A model generated the notes under the pieces. The model was not told the origin of the DNA, did no database searches, and saw only the letters and a list, made by a program, of their open reading frames with translations. From contig NZ_VKDC01000048.1 of assembly GCF_007097395.1 (NCBI RefSeq), forward strand, positions 1-36,168: DNA of 36,168 nucleotides. Direction: 5' to 3'. Numbering within the stretch: the stretch's first letter is position 1; every line of letters starts with the position of its first letter. Positions 1 to 7,689 of this stretch are shown piece after piece. The translations under genes were made by a program, and so were the position numbers. The stretch comes from Fulvivirga sp. M361 (GTDB lineage: Bacteria; Bacteroidota; Bacteroidia; Cytophagales; Cyclobacteriaceae).

Positions 1-20
1 TTTATCTTTAAGCATAAGGG

Positions 21-518
21 TTGTTTTTGGGATTAGATATATTGAAAATCACAACTTTAATATACCCAAAAACAGCCTTTTTTCATAAACTAAATAATGC
101 CTCACTTATCCGATATTCACGTTATTTAAGGTATATACCAGATCATCTTCATAACTACTTTGTCGCTGCTATTAAGAATCATGATATCACACAAAGGGCC
201 CTGACAGTATTTTAAGAGCCTGAACCCGATTTCAAAAAGATTGGCGCTCTTATGAATGAACATCATGAGATTTTAAAAAATATCTTAAAAATCACCGTCC
301 CCAGAATTGATGATATGATAGATGCAGCCTTAAAAGCCGGAGCATATGGGGCCAAGATAGTAGGATCCGGCAGAGGAGGTAGCATCACAGTAATCGCCCC
401 GAAAGAAAAGAAAGAAGTAATCGTTGCTGCGATAATCGCAGCAGGAGCTGTAAACGCCTATCCTGTAGAAGTGGACCCAGGCGCACGAGTATTAAGCAAT
501 GTTGAAACAAACCACTAA
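21..518 (+). pseudogene. C-terminal remnant of a GHMP-family sugar kinase, interrupted by a stop codon
   Basis: The reading frame ending at 518 encodes a GHMP kinase C-terminal domain (galactokinase / N-acetylhexosamine kinase group): a helix with LMNEHHEILK, then GAYGAKIVGSGRGG, which matches the glycine-rich third GHMP motif (GAxGAKxxGxGxGG). The segment just upstream (about 108-212, containing IKNHDITQRAL) is in the same frame and reads naturally into EPEPDFKKIGALMNEHHE, but a TAA at 213-215 separates them. More in-frame stops at 9-11 and 15-17 show the frame is also broken further up, or that the 5' part is lost or shifted. The rest of the kinase lies outside the window or is gone. Its neighbours (nucleotidyltransferase, symporter, NagB-like protein) suggest it once phosphorylated an N-acetylhexosamine at C1; that substrate is an inference from context. 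Confidence 0.72.
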
Positions 519-528
519 TATCACTGTC

Positions 529-1422
529 ATGCATACCAATTTAATCATATTAGCAGGTGGCGCCTCATCACGAATGAAAAATTCAGAATCACTGAATAAT
601 TTGAGTGATGAAGAAATAGCCCAGGCAAATAACCGAAGCAAAGGGCTTATTGCTCTTGGGCACAGAGGAAGACCACTATTGGATTACCTTTTATATAATG
701 CCAAAAAAGCAGGCTATCAAAATATATATTTAGTGATTGGTGAAGAAGCTGAACTTTTTAAAACTTTTTATGGAGAAAAGCCAAGAGATAATGACTTTCA
801 TGGACTTACCATATCCTATGCGGTACAATATGTTCCCAAAAACAGAGCTAAACCTTTCGGTACAGCTGATGCCTTGTTTCAAGCTGTAGAACAGTACCCT
901 GAATTAAACTCACAGTTTTACACCGTTTGTAATAGTGATAACCTCTATTCTGTAGAAGCGCTAAGTAGTTTACGTAAAATAGATATACCTAATGCCCTGA
1001 TCAGCTATGACAGGGATAGCCTGTACTTCCCTCCGGAACGTATAGCTCGCTTTGCTGTGGCAACTTTTGACAATGAAAACTATCTGCTGGACATCATAGA
1101 AAAACCTTCTGTACATGAAATAGAAAAATATAAAGATAGGCATGGCAAAGTGAGGGTAAGCATGAATGTATTTAAGATCAATGGAAAAGATATATATGAA
1201 TACCTGAAAAATTGCCCCATACACCCTGAAAGAGATGAAAAAGAGCTCCCCACCGCTATTTTAAATTTTCTGAAGGATAACCCCAAAACTGTGTTAGGAC
1301 TACCTCGTTCAGAACATGTTCCTGATTTGACCGCTAAGGAAGACATAATCCAAGTAAAAGACTATTTGAAGAAGTACTATTCTTCAATACAATGGGATAC
1401 AATGAATGAACATAAGTTGTAA
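529..1422 (+). CDS. Sugar-1-phosphate nucleotidyltransferase (NDP-sugar pyrophosphorylase family)
   Basis: Cytosolic enzyme expected to join a sugar 1-phosphate to an NTP. The N-terminus LIILAGGASSRMK is the nucleotide-binding signature of this superfamily (LxxGGxxSRM). The central CNSDN occupies the place of the metal-binding Asp motif, and RFAVATFDNENYLLDIIEKP is the usual strand-turn followed by the EKP signature. The protein has about 297 residues and appears whole. I chose the ATG at 529 over the one at 499: 529 places the LAGG motif right at the N-terminus as the family requires, and leaves 10 bases after the kinase stop instead of an overlap. In this Bacteroidota gene order it would activate the product of the upstream sugar kinase. 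It is the only gene of the four-gene cluster without visible damage. The sugar cannot be read from sequence; N-acetylglucosamine or N-acetylgalactosamine is a guess from the NagB-like neighbour. Confidence 0.82.
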   Translation: MHTNLIILAGGASSRMKNSESLNNLSDEEIAQANNRSKGLIALGHRGRPLLDYLLYNAKKAGYQNIYLVIGEEAELFKTFYGEKPRDNDFHGLTISYAVQYVPKNRAKPFGTADALFQAVEQYPELNSQFYTVCNSDNLYSVEALSSLRKIDIPNALISYDRDSLYFPPERIARFAVATFDNENYLLDIIEKPSVHEIEKYKDRHGKVRVSMNVFKINGKDIYEYLKNCPIHPERDEKELPTAILNFLKDNPKTVLGLPRSEHVPDLTAKEDIIQVKDYLKKYYSSIQWDTMNEHKL

Positions 1423-1506
1423 AGCTATTTGAATGGCTGGACTACTTTCAGGTCTCTCAAGGAAATAACCTGATCTGCGGATTATCACCTAACACTACTC
1501 AAATCT

Positions 1507-3200
1507 ATGGTTTCTTTAAGTGCGTTGGACTGGGGGTTTCAATGGTAGCAACCACCTTTTTCACAGACACCCCCAATTTAGTTTCGGATATAGTCAGAAT
1601 CAATGGTGTATCCGGTAACTGGGTTTGGTGGGTGTTCCTGATTACAGGTTTGCTAACCGTTTTTGTATATGCTAAACTGTGGCGTAAGTCTAATGTAAAT
1701 ACAGACCTCGAATTTTACGAACTACGGTATGGGGGAGCACCTGCAAAATTTTTAAGAAGATTCAGGGCGCTTTACCTGGGCATCATTTTCAATGTCATGA
1801 CCATGTCAGCGGTAACACTGGCAGCCATAAAAATTGGAGGCATCATGCTTGGGCTTGAACCTTGGCAAACCGTCATTACCACCGGCCTTATTACAGTGAT
1901 ATTTAGCTCACTGGGCGGCTTCAAGGGAGTCGTATACAGTGATTTTATTTTGTTTTTCATCGCAATGGTAGGGTCTGTAGGGGCAGCATATTATTTGATT
2001 AATATGCCCGAGGTAGGTGGAATGGCCGCCATGATGGAAAATAAAAATGTAGCAGATAAACTCTCCCTACTGCCCGATTTTAGCGATAAAAGGGCGCTAA
2101 TTACGCTTATCATTATTCCATTAGCCGTACAGTGGTGGAGTTCATGGTACCCTGGTGCAGAACCGGGAGGCGGCGGCTATGTGGCGCAGAGAATGCTGGC
2201 AGCTAAAGACGAAAATCATGCAATAGGAGCTACTTTTTTCTTCAATATAATGCATTACGCTTTAAGACCGTGGCCGTGGATAATCGTATTGCTCGCTTCA
2301 TTAGTTGTATTTCCTGACCTGGCAAGCATCAAGGAAGCCTTTCCTGATATTTCTGATGATAAGCTGGGCCACGATCTCGCTTACTCAGCTATGCTTACAA
2401 AGCTGCCAAGGGGTCTTTTAGGATTGGTTTTGGCTTCGTTAATCGCCGCTTATATGTCTACCATTTCTACCCAGCTAAACTGGGGGTCATCCTACATAGT
2501 ATATGATTTTTACCAACTACAGATCAAGCCTGATGCGTCAGAAAAAGAACTGGTTAAAGTTGGGCGGATTTCTACCATTGCTCTCATGGTTTTTAGTGCT
2601 CTTTTGGCTTTGGTCCTTCAAAATGCGCTTCAGCTTTTCGAAGGTTTATTGGTGTTTGGAGCAGGTACCGGCTTGATCTTCATTTTACGATGGTTTTGGT
2701 GGCGCATTAATGCATGGAGTGAAATTACAGCTATGTTTATTTCAGGGATCGTTTCAATAGTATTGAAATTGACACCTCTTGGCGATTACCTTTTTGATGC
2801 TGAAACAGGGCAATTTGAAAAATACTACGAGTACCCCCTGGTGGTATTAATAACCACTTTATGTTGGCTGGTTGTCACCTTCGTCACCCCTCCGGAAAGT
2901 AAAAAGGTATTGCATAGCTTCTTCGAACGGGTACAGCCGGGAGGCTTTGGATGGCGTAAGGTAATCAGCGAAGCAAAGCCCAACAAGATAATACTAAGTG
3001 GCAATAAAAAACATGCATGGACCGTTCCTTCCGGCCTTATAGCTATGTTGTTGGGCTGCCTTCTCATTTATAGCAGCATGTTTGCCACGGGATACTGGAT
3101 CTATCAGGACTACAGGCACGTCATTATAGCAACTGTGCTGGCTATTGGCTCAGGAATAGTCCTGTTCAAATTCAAGGGAAAAATCAAAGCAACGATATAG
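1507..3200 (+). pseudogene. Sodium:solute symporter (SSS family), 5' internal deletion with frameshift
   Basis: From 1542 on the frame encodes an almost complete inner-membrane SSS transporter: many hydrophobic segments, VSMVATTFFTDTPNLVSDIVR (the MVATTF..DTP signature), IKIGGIMLGL, SSLGGFKGVVYSDF and LASLIAAYMSTISTQLNWGSSY. Relatives start with a short peptide ending in LDW, a first membrane helix and a loop to SGR..PWW before MVATTF. Here the start peptide MVSLSALDWG is encoded at 1507-1536 in a different frame, and runs directly into VGLGVSMVATTF with helix 1 missing. Both ends overlap at actggggg (about 1529-1536), consistent with a deletion of some 35-45 codons at a CTGG microhomology. 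Translation from 1507 stops after about 13 codons; translation from the ATG at 1542 would give a 552-residue protein lacking helix 1. It was probably the importer for the amino sugar handled by its neighbours. Confidence 0.8.
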
Positions 3201-3227
3201 GTAAAGAATAAAAATTGAAAATAACCG

Positions 3228-5155
3228 ATGCTAAAAGGCAATGTATACAACGTAACGGATTTTGAAAAGAGATTCGAACGTATTGAGGCAGTAATATTTG
3301 AAAGCTCATCCACCGCATCTAAGGCAGTAGCCCAGGAGATAGCCAAACTGATCCAGTCTAAAGAAAAGCTCGGTGAGAAGTGCATTTTAGGTTTAGCGAC
3401 CGGGTCAACTCCGAAAGCGCTATATGCCGAGCTGGTACGATTGCATAAAGAAGAAGGCCTGAGCTTTACAAACGTGATCACCTTTAACCTGGATGAGTAC
3501 TACCCCATGGAACCCGATTCAGTGAATAGTTATGTGCGGTTTATGAAAGAACTGCTATTCGATCACGTAGATATTTTACCCGAAAACTGTCATATACCTG
3601 ATGGCACCTTACCTAAAGACGAGATCTTCAAGTATTGTAATGGCTATGAAAAGAAAATAGAGGATTTGGGCGGAATAGACCTGCAAATATTAGGGATTGG
3701 GGGAAACGGACATATTGGCTTTAATGAATCAGGATCGCTACAAAATTCAAAGACAAGACTAGTAGCACTAGACCACATTACCCGGGTAGCGGCAAGTAAT
3801 GATTTTTCAGGACTGGCAAACACTCCTAGAACTGCCATTACATTGGGTGTGAAAAAGATAATGGAAGCAACACGGGTTGTTTTAATGGCTTGGGGGGAAG
3901 GTAAGTCTAATATTATTAGAGAAGCGGTAGAGGGCGATATTACTAATCAGGTACCGGCATCATTCTTACAGGAACATGAAAATGCCGTTTTCATAATTGA
4001 TAAGGCTGCATCTTCCAAGCTCACCCGTATTAATTCTCCTTGGCTTGTAGAAAAAATAGCATGGACAGATCAATTGGTTAGGAAAGCAGTTCTTGGACTG
4101 GCTCTTAGTCTAAACAAACCCGTGCTTATGCTTACAGATGCAGATTATATAGAAAATGGTATGAGTGACCTGCTAGCAGACTCCGGACCGGCGTATGACA
4201 TCAACATTTATATATTTAACAAACTACAACACACTATCACCGGATGGCCCGGTGGAAAACCAAAGGCTGATGATACACATAGACCTGAAAGGGCTACACC
4301 GGAAAAGAAACGTGTGCTTATCTTTAGTCCCCATCCCGATGATGACATTATTAGTATGGGTGGAACTTTCAGGCGCCTTCATAATCAGGGCCATGAAGTA
4401 CATGTGGCCTATCAAACTTCCGGGAATATTGCAGTAGCAGATGACGAGGCCTTGCGTTTCGCAAGTTTCGTCGTGATTACAACGATAAGTTCAAAATTAG
4501 AAGTGTTGAAGCCAGGGGAATTTATGATGCCTCCGTAAAGTTCCTTAAGAGTAAAAAAAATAGTGAAATAGATATACCGGAAGTCAGGCATATCAAAGGC
4601 CTGATCAGGCAGGGTGAGGCAAAGGCTACAAGCCATTTTATTGGATTGCCTGATGAACAGATCCATTTTTTAGAACTACCTTTTTACGAAACAGGGACCA
4701 CCGAAAAGAAACCCGTAAGTGATGAAGATGTCAAGATAACGATGGATATCATCAATACCATAAAACCACATCAGATATATGCTGCTGGTGATTTAGCCGA
4801 CCCACATGGAACCCACCGGGTGTGTCTTAATATCATTTTTGATTCCATAAGGCAGTTGAAACATGAGGACTTTATGAAGGATTGCTGGGTGTGGCTCTAC
4901 CGGGGGGCATGGCAGGAATGGAACGTTGATGAAATTGAAATGGCGGTGCCTATGAGCCCCGATCAGGTGTTGGAAAAACGGCATGGTATTTTTAAGCACC
5001 AGTCACAAAAAGACGGTGTGGTATTTCAAGGCACAGATAGCAGAGAATTTTGGCAAAGAGCTGAGGATAGAAATAGAGAAACTGCAGACTTTTATGATAA
5101 ACTCGGACTCGCCCGTTATGCTGCTATGGAGGCCTTTGTAAGGTGGAAGTTTTGA
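3228..5155 (+). pseudogene. nagB: Glucosamine-6-phosphate deaminase (NagB) fused to a PIG-L/LmbE deacetylase domain, frameshifted
   Basis: Residues 20-330 are a NagB-type sugar-phosphate isomerase/deaminase: GLATGSTP (55-62), FNLDEYYP (86-93) and GIGGNGHIGFNE (156-167), with the catalytic Asp89, His162 and Glu167; position 160 is Asn where E. coli NagB has Asp. Residues 362-415 begin a PIG-L/LmbE metal-dependent deacetylase domain with FSPHPDDD (367-373). The frame is then lost near 4470: restoring one base before CGTGATTACAACGAT resumes the domain (RDYNDKFKIRS) and continues to the second metal motif DPHGTHR and the stop at 5155. The repaired protein would be about 642 residues, the usual length of this two-domain Bacteroidota fusion. 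As it stands, translation ends at 4538 without the second metal site. The deaminase half is complete and might still fold. It lies 27 bases after the symporter in what was one operon. Confidence 0.88.
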
Positions 5156-5863
5156 GATTTTTAAATCAATCACTCGTTGCTACTTCGATTTAATGGGATC
5201 TAATACATAGCTACAAGAACAAATGCATTTTAGGACTGTAGTTCATCTTTTAAAACATGAGTTGCCTGCGTACTTAACAAGGAGTCAAAATCGAGTCCCT
5301 CAGAACCGGTTTACTCAGTTTCTTGATATGACAAGGCTCATTTAAAACATGAGAAACTACTCATTTCTGAACTGTTTTAAACCCTCTTGAAGCCTGACTG
5401 CCCGTCGTCAGTGTTTTAACAGCAAATCGTAATCCTTATGAATTACGTGATTGAAATCAAACTGTATAATCCCCTCCGGATACATTGAGTATTATATGTC
5501 GGAAATGACATAGTCTTGTCGGATTTGTTATACAGTTATGTCGGAAATGTTATAGCATTAGGCGGGATTGTGCCAGAGGAGTTGCATTTCCCCTGTTAGC
5601 TTTGTGGTTAGTTTGTATGAGAATCTACCTGAGGTATAGATAATTAAAGGTGTCAACCCGATTCTCAAAGTATTTAAACTATGTGTAGCAAGGCTTTATT
5701 AAAAAAGACTGAGGATTTGTCAGCCTCGTATGTATGCGAGCAAATGAACCTAAAATCGATTTTTCCTGGCTTACTAATACTTGGGCTCAAGTTGACTGGT
5801 TTTAGATAACCCGGCCGGATACCGTTATTCTTGTTATTACGCTTCGTTTTTAGTTGAAACCCT
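5156..5863. other. About 700 bases with no convincing gene
   Basis: No frame here gives a recognisable protein. It contains a 13-base direct repeat (TTTAAAACATGAG at 5249-5261 and 5341-5353) and the three-copy repeat described separately at 5497-5554. An octamer TAGCTTTG at 5597-5604 fits the Bacteroidota -7 promoter consensus TAnnTTTG, but no TTTG stands at the right distance upstream, so I do not call a promoter. With damaged genes on both sides this looks like degraded sequence. Confidence 0.5.
5497..5554 (+). repeat. Three tandem copies of a 16-bp repeat, TGTCGGAAATGTTATA-like
   Basis: Copies start at 5497 (TGTCGGAAATGACATA), 5517 (TGTCGGATTTGTTATA) and 5539 (TGTCGGAAATGTTATA), spaced 20 and 22 bases apart. 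All keep TGTCGG and a final ATA. Regularly spaced copies of a short sequence starting with TG are known from the ends of IS21-family insertion sequences, so this may be a solitary transposon end. A multi-site operator is the alternative. No transposase is visible nearby. Confidence 0.6.
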
Positions 5864-6157
5864 ATGAAAAAGATTGGCTTTTTATTGATCACACTTTTAC
5901 CCCGTGCCTGCATTCTGGCTCAGAAGAACATTGACCTTTTGACGAGAGCCGGGCACTACAGCGTACCCGGCACATATGAAAACAACTCAACTAAGAAAGG
6001 CAAAGAACATATCCGGCCTGGGAATTTAAAACTGCCTTTGGTCCGATTCATGCTTTTTGTTCCGTGGCTTATGGGGGACTTCATTAATATCGATAGCTGT
6101 TATAAATACTCACTTCCGAAGGGCTATCCGGGACGTGTTCAGCATAAATATAGCTGA
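5864..6157 (+). pseudogene. Short secreted-protein remnant, possibly of an outer-membrane beta-barrel protein
   Basis: The 97-residue frame starts MKKIGFLLITLLPRACILAQ, a plausible Sec signal peptide with a cleavage site after the AQ, followed by KNIDLLTRAGHYSVPGTYEN. The first 60 residues look like the start of a Bacteroidota periplasmic or outer-membrane protein. The remainder (RFMLFVPWLMGDFINID) could be a later segment of the same barrel joined by an internal deletion; I infer this from its character, not from a firm family match. The product is far too short for a barrel and nothing recognisable continues after the stop. It could also be a genuine small secreted protein. It lies among other broken genes. 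Confidence 0.35.
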
Positions 6158-6677
6158 TCGCCCGGGTCAAGCGTTCATTTCCTCCGATCGTTTTTTTTGT
6201 CTATAAGATGCGCCTGGTCAATCAGTTGCCCTGTTCTAATTGCTCCGAGACGGTACCTAGATCAGGCGTTTTCTTTACTTTATAACTACCATTGAACAGT
6301 TTTTTTCTTACTATCTGAAAGGAAATAGAAACAGAGAAAAAATGGGCTAATCACAGATCCAGCCCCGCATAGCAGCTGATCTTATTTGTATAATTAGTTG
6401 AATTGGCAAACGGGTCGGAAGTGTTACTGAATTAAGTGATTAGATGAGTATAGTTGGACTTTCATTGGTCACCTTGTTATCATTTTGTGAGCATGAATTC
6501 CATGTTGAAATGAAAATAACCGGAGAGTAAGTCGCTCAACCAACTATTGAGCCATTCTTAAAGAGAGGTATTTATTCAATACAAATATATTGCGAGATAG
6601 AGTGTTGTTCTATGAAAGGAGAGAAGATCTCTGAGTATTGATCTTCTCTCACTATTCATAATGGTTTAGGTTAAAAT
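6158..6677. other. About 500 bases without a gene
   Basis: I see no coding frame with recognisable content and no RNA gene. A run of eight T near 6190 follows only a weak 5-bp inverted repeat, so it is not called a terminator. The right end holds the hairpin at 6619-6650 and then the 3' end of the lipoprotein gene. Confidence 0.5.
6619..6650 (-). terminator. Hairpin 3' of the lipoprotein gene
   Basis: Perfect 11-bp inverted repeat: AGAGAAGATC arms (with one more G:C pair at the base) at 6619-6629 and 6640-6650 around a 10-base loop. It lies 28 bases beyond the stop of the leftward lipoprotein gene. No strong U-tract follows on that strand, so it may be a weak terminator or an RNA 3'-end stabiliser. 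Confidence 0.5.
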
Positions 6678-7493
6678 CTATTTCCCGGCACCGGATTTAG
6701 CGTCAATTTTAGCACCTTCGGGAATGGCAAATAGTTCATCAGCCGGAGGTTCTTTACCGATGCTTATATCTGAAAAAACGGCTTCATTTTTCATTTCACC
6801 GAGTTTACCATCTTCGTAAGTGTACCAGTTAAGTTTTGTGGGTAATAAAAGGCCACTTACGTTGGCCCAGTCGCTGTATTTTATCAGACGGTAATCGTCA
6901 TTGATTTCCTGGGAGCGATAGGTCACTGTATATTGCAGAAATTGCATTTGAAAGGTACCTGCATCGTAGTATAGGATGTAATTGTCTTTGGGTGAGTCGC
7001 CTACGCCTTCATTGTAAGATATTTTTATTCCAGGATAGTCTGTACCATCCACGGACAGAGGTTCAACGTCCGAGTAGTTGATGCCCGGGTCTGATAATAC
7101 GAAAGGCATAGCGAAAAAGTAAAAATATAGATTATGGTAAAACCTGGGTGAGCCACCAAATGCTGCATCTGCAGGGTTTATCCAGACTTCGTTACCATCA
7201 AAGCCAATGGTATGATTCGCGGAGGTCAGCAGTACCTTCCTGGTTTTTAATTCGATCAGTTGTTTCTCCGCAGATTCGCCGGTGCCTTTGATATAGGACA
7301 GTTGGTGCATTCCTGCCCATGTGTCATATCCGCCGTGAGCATCCAGCACTTTGGTGAGATTTTCAGGGAAGGACCTTTTTTCTGTTATAGGTTCGCTTTC
7401 CGGCTCAGTGGTGATTTCCTGCACTTCTTGCCTGGCGGGTTGGCATGCTGAGAGATATAGAACTGCAGCGCATAATGTAAATGCCTTTTTCAT
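6678..7493 (-). CDS. Outer-membrane-type lipoprotein, DUF6503-like
   Basis: A 271-residue exported lipoprotein. MKKAFTLCAAVLYLSAC is a signal peptide ending in a lipobox (LSAC, lipidated Cys17). A low-complexity Glu/Thr/Pro linker follows, then a globular domain beginning KVLDAHGGYDTWAGMHQLSY, with later FDGNEVWINP, LPTKLNWYTYEDG and a C-terminal FSDISIGKEPP. The HGGxxxW start and the soluble beta-rich pattern recall the Bacteroidota DUF6503 family, whose function is unknown; LolA/LppX-like lipid-binding folds are structurally similar in outline. Unlike the two lipoproteins near 33-34 kb, its mature N-terminus (CQPARQEV) has no acidic cluster after the cysteine, so it probably faces the periplasm. 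It is transcribed alone, with about 200 bases upstream before the E1 gene and a hairpin downstream. No partner is evident. Confidence 0.75.
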   Translation of the reverse strand: MKKAFTLCAAVLYLSACQPARQEVQEITTEPESEPITEKRSFPENLTKVLDAHGGYDTWAGMHQLSYIKGTGESAEKQLIELKTRKVLLTSANHTIGFDGNEVWINPADAAFGGSPRFYHNLYFYFFAMPFVLSDPGINYSDVEPLSVDGTDYPGIKISYNEGVGDSPKDNYILYYDAGTFQMQFLQYTVTYRSQEINDDYRLIKYSDWANVSGLLLPTKLNWYTYEDGKLGEMKNEAVFSDISIGKEPPADELFAIPEGAKIDAKSGAGK

Positions 7494-7689
7494 CGGGTTT
7501 GTTTAGGTTAAAAGTTGTTGTGAAAATTGATCTCACTTCTTTTCAACGTGGTTTTCAATGAAAGCCCAGGTTGAAATGATGTGATCAATCTATACATGCA
7601 AATCAACCGATTTTCACTGAAGGATATTTGACATGTAAATGACATTTTAGCGAATTAACACTAAACATCTGTCGATTGGCTGGAAAAAG

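Noticed and set aside
499-528. Longer start for the nucleotidyltransferase at 499
   Set aside because: It would overlap the kinase frame and add ten residues before the LAGG motif, which normally lies at the very N-terminus; 529 fits better.
5497-5554. CRISPR array
   Set aside because: Three short, imperfect copies with spacers of 4-6 bases between units are not a CRISPR array, and no cas genes are present.
5539-5604. Promoter with TAGCTTTG at 5597-5604
   Set aside because: The -7 octamer fits but no TTTG lies 19-21 bases upstream and no intact gene follows.
5674-5913. 79-residue open frame on the - strand
   Set aside because: No signal, no family resemblance, no ribosome-binding site, and it overlaps the better-supported signal-peptide frame on the other strand.
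6155-6200. Terminator at GATCG...CGATC followed by eight T
   Set aside because: The stem is only 5 bp with a loop of more than 20 bases, and no intact gene ends just upstream.
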